Assembly: GCA_030248065.1 (NCBI GenBank) | Contig: JASAMV010000676.1 | Span: 27,635-91,634, forward strand | Reading direction: 5' to 3' | Length of the DNA stretch: 64,000 nt | From: Rhynchonema sp. JSB1_4 | Taxonomy: Eukaryota > Nematoda > Chromadorea > Monhysterida > Xyalidae | In this document: in pieces, positions 58,276-64,000 of the stretch | Numbering within the stretch: the stretch's first letter is position 1 | How the letters are laid out: each line of letters begins with the position of its first letter | Position numbers and translations under genes: made by a program | The notes under the pieces: model-generated | The model's input: the letters and a program-made list of their open reading frames with translations, nothing else | Told to the model about the DNA's origin: nothing | Databases searched by the model: none

Positions 58276-58346
58276 AGGCTTAGGCTTAGGCTTGGGCTTA
58301 GGCTTAGAATTACTATTAGGCTTAGGCTTAGCCTAAGGCTTGAGCC
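58276..58346. repeat. interstitial TTAGGC telomere-type repeats
   Basis: About ten units of TTAGGC or close variants (TTGGGC, TAAGGC, TTAGCC), first in one orientation and then turning at the end (TTAGGCTTAGCCTAAGGC). TTAGGC is the nematode telomere unit. The array is short and degenerate, so it is internal rather than a chromosome end. Confidence 0.7.
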
Positions 58347-58508
58347 AAATCCTGAGCTAACCCGTGCCGTACCTTCTATCACGAAATCGAAGGTTTGCGT
58401 TTTCTCTCTCTCAAGGCAACTGTCCAAGTTTTTCCCAACATGCGTGCTCGTTGGTTTTTGCCGGCTGGAAACAGGGACCTTCTTTTTCACATCATCATCA
58501 ATCACCCA

Positions 58509-58932
58509 CCGTATTGTCGGAAATAGAACCCGGGGGGTCTATTTTTTCACTGGGGTCATTTTGGGGGGGTTCAATTTATGGGGGGGTCAATTATTGGGGG
58601 GGTTATATTTTTCATTTGGCCCCCCGACGAAAAAAATCATTGTTAATAATGCCCCTAAAAATGGCCTGTTTAGGGTATTTTCTGCCTTTAACAGCGTTAA
58701 TTACGCTTAAAAAGCCGTATTCTGCTGAAAACGCAAGCTTAAACAACGTTTGACACAACAACACAGCCTTACCATCCACCTAAACAGGGGTACGGTGAAG
58801 GTTGGGGGTGGGGTTCTATTATTGGGGGGGGGTCAATTAATGGGGGGTTCTATTTTTGATTTCGAGCCATTTAGGGGGGGTTCAATTAATGGGGGGGTCA
58901 ATTAATGGGGGGTTCTATTTCCGACAATACGG
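58509..58932. mobile_element. DNA element with CCGTATTGTCGGAAATAG ends
   Basis: The inverted ends CCGTATTGTCGGAAATAG and its complement bound 424 bases with TCAATTAATGGGGGG-type subrepeats at both sides. A related fragment is at 1700-1990. Isolated ends of this family also appear at about 54138-54160, 55458 and 56772. The target duplication is not clear. Confidence 0.65.
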
Positions 58933-59231
58933 CACACACCAGAGGTCGCAATCGGGCCCGGGCCGGGCCGCGATTTTGGGCTTTTGGCTCGGGCCGGGCC
59001 GGGCCGGGCCGGAGATTTGGAGGGTCGGGCCGGGCCGGGCACCCCGGCCCGAAGCTTCTGAAGTGACTTATTTTTCTGAAAAAGTAGGGATTTTTTTGTC
59101 ACAAATACTAAAATTTCTGACGGATTCGGCAAGCAAGTGATCAGTATTGTCTAGGCCTGGGCACAATACCACTTTTGACACCCAATACCAATACCCAATA
59201 CCAATACCGGGCGAGACCCAATACCAATACC

Positions 59232-60007
59232 CAGTGTAGTTCCTGGGGGGGGAGGGGGGGGCCCCCCCTCGGGTACACTATCTCCCCCTCAGGTGGTACA
59301 CTATCCCCCTATCTCCCCCTCCGGGTACACTATCTCCCCCAATTTTTGCCTAAAATAGGCATTTTTAGGCCTAAAATGGGCATTTTTAGGCCAAAAATGA
59401 GTGATTTTCAGGTCAATGTTCTCAAAAGTCGCCAAAATACCCTTTTTCTGAAGAATTTTTTCCAAAAAGGGGCAAAAATAGGTCAAATTTTCTACCTCAA
59501 AAAGTGACTTTTTCCAGAATTTGGGCCTTCCCCCCCCTTCCCCCCTCGGGGGCAGTGTGGTGGCAGGCCAATCGACCCAAGATACCCTAGGGGGGGGGAA
59601 GGTTTCGGACTTACTCGAGATACCCCCCAGAGGCTACCCAAGATACCCCTATGGTCCGTCAAAAGGCGAAAAAAGGCCGTTTTTTTTCATGCAATTTTAC
59701 TGCAAAATTGGCCTAAAAATGGGTACTTTTTGACATTTTTGCCGAAAATTGGCCTAAAATGACCAATTTTTGGTGTTTGCGCGCGAAGCGCGCGATTTTT
59801 GGTGGTCCCGAGGTCGAAAAACACCGATTTTTGCCTTTAAAATCCATAAATCTACTTACTCGAGATACCCTTTGGGGTCGGCTCGAGATAGATACCCTTC
59901 CCCCCCATCCCCCCCCCAGCCACTACAGTGCTCGGGGGTACACTATCTCCCCCTCCGAAAAAAACGGAGGGTCCGCTATCTCTCCCTCCGGACCAGGAAC
60001 TACACTG
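59232..60007. mobile_element. hAT-like MITE, CAGTGTAGTTCCTG family, copy 3, with nested element
   Basis: The ends are CAGTGTAGTTCCTGG and CCAGGAACTACACTG, with the 8-base duplication ccaatacc (59224-59231 and 60008-60015). Subrepeats are GGTACACTATCTCCCCCTC. It is inserted into an (AATACCAATACCC)-rich repeat and itself interrupted by 59553-59930. Confidence 0.82.
59553..59930. mobile_element. hAT-like MITE, CAGTGTGGTGGC family, nested
   Basis: The ends are CAGTGTGGTGGCAGGCC and GCCACTACAGTG, with the duplication ctcggggg at 59545-59552 and 59931-59938. Subrepeats are ACTCGAGATACCC. The hairpin GCGCGCGAAGCGCGCG followed by ATTTTT is at about 59779-59800. This is the third level of nesting here. 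Confidence 0.82.
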
Positions 60008-60086
60008 CCAATACCAATACTAAATCTAAGTGCCTGGTATTGGGTTTGGTATTGGGTTGGTATTGGTATTGAGTATTGGGTATTGG

Positions 60087-60861
60087 CAGTGATGTAGTTG
60101 GTCCGAGCAAGAAAGCTAGCTAGCTGGAGGGGTCCGGCACAAGAAAGCTAGCTAGCTAGCCGGGTACCCCGATTTGGGGGGGGTATTGGTCCAGAAGCAG
60201 TGATGTGGTGGGGGGGTATGGGGGGGTATTACCCCCCCCCAACTGCTAGGTAGCTTTCTTGCTCCGAAACCCATACCCCCCCAAACTGGCTAGCTAGCTT
60301 TCTTGCTCCGGTCATCAAGTAAGAAAAGTGTTGATTTTAGTGCCAAAATGACCATTTTATGGGCCAAAATGGTCAAATTCGTTCAAATTTTCTCACACGT
60401 GCACAAAAATACGCATTTTAAGGCTTATTTTAGCATAATTTCGACCAAATTTTATACCCCTGTTTTTGACTTCTGGACCAATACCCCCCCAAATCGGGGT
60501 ACCCGGCTAGCTAGCTAGCTTTCTTGTGCCGGACCCCTCCAGCTAGCTAGCTTTCTTGCTCGGACCAACTACATCACTGTCCAGAAGTCAAAAACAGGGG
60601 TATAAAATTTGGTCGAAATTATGCTAGAATAAGCCTTAAAATGCGTATTTTTGTGCACGTGTGAGAAAATTTGAACGAATTTGACCATTTTGGCCCATAA
60701 AATGGTCATTTTGGCACTAAAATCAACACTTTTCTTACTTGATGACCGGAGCAAGAAAGCTAGCTAGCCAGTTTGGGGGGGTATGGGTTTCGGAGCAAGA
60801 AAGCTACCTAGCAGTTGGGGGGGGTAATACCCCCCCATACCCCCCCCCAACCACATCACTG
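60087..60861. mobile_element. hAT-like MITE, CAGTGATGTAGTTGG family, outer copy
   Basis: The ends are CAGTGATGTAGTTGG and CCAACCACATCACTG, with the duplication ggtattgg at 60079-60086 and 60862-60869. Subrepeats are CAAGAAAGCTAGCTAGC. It contains a copy of the same family, inverted, at 60198-60579. Confidence 0.8.
60198..60579. mobile_element. hAT-like MITE, same family, inverted inside its relative
   Basis: The ends are CAGTGATGTGGTTGG-like and CCAACTACATCACTG, with the duplication tccagaag at 60190-60197 and 60580-60587. The interior around TCAAGTAAGAAAAGTG is the reverse complement of the surrounding copy, so the whole forms a large foldback. Confidence 0.8.
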
Positions 60862-60985
60862 GGTATTGGGTTGGTATTGGTATTGTGTATTGGGTATTGG
60901 TCTTAGTATTGGTTTGGTATTGGGTTTTTGGTCTGGTATTGAGTTTGGTATTGGGTTTCGTATTGGTTTGGTATTGGGTTTTGAG

Positions 60986-61490
60986 TAGGGTTAGAGGTCG
61001 GGGGGGTACCCGACACCCGACAGCCGACACCCGACATCTGGAAATACCCGACACCCGACACCCGACATCTCAGAAAAAAAGCCGACACCCGACTCCCGAC
61101 AGTTGCAAAAAAACCCGACACCCGACATCTAGTTTTTGAAAAAAACCCGACACCCGACACCTGTTTTTGGACCAAAAACAGGCAAATTTTTGCTCATTTG
61201 CATCATGAGTGCAATTTTTTGGCTCAAGTTACTGAATTCAAGTATTTTCACACGAAATAAACACCAAAATGTCACATTCTGCATCTTCGGAAACATTTGG
61301 TTCGAAGAAAATTTTCTCTAAAAATTCTTCTCTCAAGCAATACTGATGCTTTGAACCGTAAGTGTCGGGTGTCGGCTGTCGGGTGTGGGGGGCGGAAAAA
61401 CCCGACACCCCACATCTGGGGGTACCCGACACCCGACACCTACACTTTTTTGGCACCCGACACCCGACACCCGACATCTCTCTAACCCTA
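60986..61490. mobile_element. MITE with CCGACACCCGACA subrepeats
   Basis: The ends TAGGGTTAGAG and CTCTAACCCTA are flanked by gttttgag on both sides (60978-60985 and 61491-61498). Both halves are packed with CCGACACCCGACA units. It is inserted in a GGTATTGGGTTTGG-type repeat that spans much of 60862-61630. A fragment of the same family is at 53500-53550. Confidence 0.78.
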
Positions 61491-61634
61491 GTTTTGAGTC
61501 AGGTATTGGGTTTGGTATTGATTTGGTATTGGGTTTTTCTGGATTACTATTGGGTATTGGTTTTTACCCAATACCTGGGCAAACCCAATACCAATACCCA
61601 ATACCAGGCCAGCTTCAATACCAATACCCAATAC

Positions 61635-61978
61635 CAGTGTAGTGGCAGGCCCATGTGTGGGAGGTAAGTATGATGCGGGGTTGGGACCGGACGCGTGAGA
61701 GGTATGATTTTGGTCACCCAAAAAGGCGAAAAAACACCGTTTTTGTGATACAATTTTGGCCAAAAATTGAGGTAAAAATAGTACTTTTTCAAAATTTTCG
61801 CCGAAAATCGCCTAAAAATAGGTATTATGGGTGGGTTTGCGCGCAGAGCGCGCGATTTTTGGGAAAATAAGGTCGAAAACAGCGATTTTTGCCTTAAAAA
61901 GGCATAAAATTGCTTGTGAGAGGTATGATTTGGAGTTGTGAGAGGTAAGTACTCAACCCCCCCCTAACCCCCCCTTTC
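61635..61978. mobile_element. truncated CAGTGTAGTGGCAGG-family MITE
   Basis: It starts CAGTGTAGTGGCAGGCC at 61635 and carries the same body as 56006-56341 in the opposite orientation, including the GC hairpin at about 61839-61854. The right end is lost next to the following element. Confidence 0.65.
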
Positions 61979-62001
61979 ATGGAAAACAATGTATTTTCAA
62001 C

Positions 62002-62338
62002 CAGTGGTGTAGCTACCCAGGCGGGGCGGCAACCTACAGTACCACCAAAAATGTGGCACGGCAACCTACCTACTGTACCGGCCGGGCTAAAGGGGAACAA
62101 AATTTTTTCGGTCGAAATTTTGAAGAAAATGTGCTCTAAAACGCTAATTTCGCGCGTAGCGCGGCGATTTATCGCCTATTTGGAGTGAAAAGTACCGATT
62201 TTATATACCATTTTGAGCCAAAAATCGCAACTTACTGTACTAGCCGCCGGGCGGCGACCTACCTAGTGTACCAGGATGGAGCGTCAACCTACCTACCTAC
62301 TGTACCTAGGGGGTACCCCACCACCTGCAACACCGTTG
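62002..62338. mobile_element. hAT-like MITE, CAGTGGTGTAGC family, copy 2
   Basis: It starts CAGTGGTGTAGCTACC, has a decayed right end (CAACACCGTTG), and carries the exact duplication ttttcaac at 61994-62001 and 62339-62346. Subrepeats are CAACCTACCTACTGTACC. The GC hairpin at about 62150-62165 carries a mutation. Confidence 0.75.
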
Positions 62339-62564
62339 TTTTCAACCAAAAAATAGGTTCAAAAAAATCGCAAAAATTATGACAAAAATTGGGTTAAAAT
62401 CTGAGCCAAAAAATTCGGGCCGGGCCGGAGATTTGGGGGTTAGGGCCGGGCCGGGCCGGAGATTTGGGGGTACGGGTCGGGCCGGGGCGGGCCGGAGATT
62501 TGGGGGCTCGGGCCGGGCCGGGCCGGCCAAACCCGGCCCGATTGCGACCTCTGTCACACACACA

Positions 62565-62975
62565 CAGTGTAGTTCCTGGGGGGGGAGGGGGGGGACCCCC
62601 CCCCTCGGGTACGTCTGGTCCCCCTCCGAGGTACGCCTGCCCCACTGTTCCCCCTCCGGGTACGTCTGCTCCCCCAATTTTTTCCTAAAATGGGCAAATT
62701 TAGGCCTAAAATAGGCATTTTTAGGCCAAAAATAGGTAAACTTTAAGTGAAACCTCCAAAAAAACGCCAAAATACCCTTTTTATAGGGGATTTTTCGCAA
62801 AAGAAAGCAAAAATAGTCCAATTTTTCGACCTCAAAAAATGACTTTTTTCCGTCCCCCCCCCCCCCCAAATTGGGACTTCCCCCCCCCCCTTCCCCCCCA
62901 GGTAGGTACGTCTGTTCCCCCTCCGAAAATAGTGGAGGGTACGTCTGTTCCCCCTCCGGACCAGGAACTACACTG
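62565..62975. mobile_element. hAT-like MITE, CAGTGTAGTTCCTG family, copy 4
   Basis: The ends are CAGTGTAGTTCCTGG and CCAGGAACTACACTG, inserted in a CA microsatellite, so the 8-base duplication cacacaca is seen on both sides. It is almost identical to 57372-57784 over its length. Confidence 0.8.
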
Positions 62976-63009
62976 CACACACACACACACACCAAGATCA
63001 GGATCGAGC

Positions 63010-63478
63010 CAGGGTAGTACTTGGGGGGGGGTGGGGGGGCCCCCCCCAAATTCATCTATCTATCGTCAACACTTTTTGATTTCATCTACCTATCGTCAAC
63101 ACATATGGGCAAATCTATCTATCGTCAACAAATTTTGGGAACAATCTATCTATCGTCAACACAAAATTGGACCCCAAAATGGGTATTTTTGCCTCAAAGT
63201 GGCTCAAAATCGGTATTTTTTGTCCCAAATAGGCAAAAAATCGCGCGCTACGCGCGGACTTAGTACATCTAGGTACATTTTCATTAATATTTACACATTA
63301 TTACCTACTTAGTACACTATACTATACCTTGATTTTTGGCGACCCCCCCACCATCTATCTATCGTCAACAAGTTTGGGTCGACCCCCCCAGATTTCGGAC
63401 TTGGGTCATCTATCTATCGTCAACACATTTCGGGTCCCAGTCTATCTATCGTCAACACCCTGACCAAGTACTACACTG
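63010..63478. mobile_element. hAT-like MITE with ATCTATCTATCGTCAAC repeats, copy 2
   Basis: The ends are CAGGGTAGTACTTGG and CCAAGTACTACACTG, with the duplication gatcgagc at 63002-63009 and 63479-63486. It is the inverted sibling of 4051-4524 and shares the same single-base end change (CAGGG for CAGTG) at one terminus, so the two derive from a common source. Confidence 0.82.
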
Positions 63479-63859
63479 GATCGAGCCGGGCAGTGTACCG
63501 TAAAACCTAAAGTACAAGGGGTGTATTTTTTTCGCGGGATTTCGCTGCCCGGCCAAAATCTCAAAAAATGTTCCCAAAAATGCCCCTAAAATGGTTTTCT
63601 GTCAGGTGTTCGTGATCGTGTCAGGAGGTCGCAATCGGGCCGGGTTTGGCCTTGGCCGGCCCAGTCCGGCCCGAGCCTATACTGTCATAAAGAACCGTTT
63701 TTTATTTGTCTTGGAAAAAAACGGTTTTTTTTCCGAAAAAACCGTTTTTTTCCAAATACTTTTCCAGTACTTAAGAACGTAATTTCGAAAAATACTAGGA
63801 AAAAAGTGCCGGAGGCAGCGCCGTATACCTTGGTTGTGGTGACCACACGTTGTCACTCT

Positions 63860-64000
63860 GTTTCTGATGATATAATGGGTCAAAACAAGCACCTTGTCCT
63901 CTATGCAGTATTTCCGTCAGTTTCTGATGATATAATGGATCAAAACAAGCACCCTGGCCTTCATACACTTTTTTACACAGTTTCTGATGATACAATGGGT
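63860..64000. repeat. 60-base tandem repeat running off the right edge
   Basis: Three starts of GTTTCTGATGATATAATGG lie exactly 60 bases apart (63860, 63920, 63980), with about 80 percent identity between units. On the minus strand the repeat is open in a frame reading GQGACFDPLYHQKL, so a 20-residue repetitive protein is possible. A non-coding minisatellite is equally possible. Confidence 0.75.

Noticed and set aside
1..64000. tRNA, rRNA or other structured RNA genes
   Set aside because: None could be recognised by eye; a covariance-model search would be needed to exclude short ones.

Overview
The window looks like nematode nuclear DNA. Genes are split into many short exons with GT/AG introns, often under 110 bases. 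There is a cluster of transthyretin-like (TTL/DUF290) genes, a family that is expanded and typical of nematodes. Degenerate TTAGGC telomere-type repeats lie at 58.3 kb, and several start codons sit 4-12 bases after a splice-acceptor-like AG, as expected for spliced-leader trans-splicing. I could not name the species. Exon models were read by eye and checked by reading phase; every model described as complete closes in frame.

Layout. 0.1-0.4 kb: two exons of a Mad3/BUB1-type checkpoint gene running off the left edge. 1.0-1.2 kb: a doubtful exon. 2.08-5.17 kb: a Russian-doll nest of DNA transposons. 5.8-6.5 kb: the 3' part of an unrecognised minus-strand gene. 10.0-20.9 kb: a 35-exon orthologue of MADD/AEX-3, the Rab3 guanine exchange factor, with two Helitrons and one foldback MITE in its introns. 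21.8-30.6 kb: six transthyretin-like genes (A-F). C and D are a near-identical inverted pair and F is damaged. 31.2-34.9 kb (perhaps to 38.2 kb): a BTB-BACK gene like BTBD17, with a possible second first exon and a 240-base frame-preserving insert exon. 40.5-49.6 kb: a gamma-tubulin complex component (Spc97/98 family). Its 3.6-kb last intron carries, on the other strand, a small secreted cysteine-rich gene that resembles IL-17 at its C-terminus and a broken second copy. 49.8-54.4 kb: an ASB3 orthologue (ankyrin repeats plus SOCS box) directly upstream of the gamma-tubulin complex gene on the same strand. 53.4-64 kb: mostly nested DNA transposons, ending in a 60-base tandem repeat.

The conserved genes have independent cellular roles: vesicle traffic (AEX-3), ubiquitin-ligase adaptors (BTBD17-like, ASB3), microtubule nucleation (gamma-tubulin complex) and the spindle checkpoint (BUB1/Mad3). 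The TTL cluster and the cytokine-like pair encode secreted proteins. The least ordinary part is the transposon landscape. At least 18 non-autonomous elements have recognisable ends and 8-base target duplications (one of them degraded). Several are inserted in one another, each family has its own short subterminal repeat, and many share a central GC hairpin followed by a T tract.
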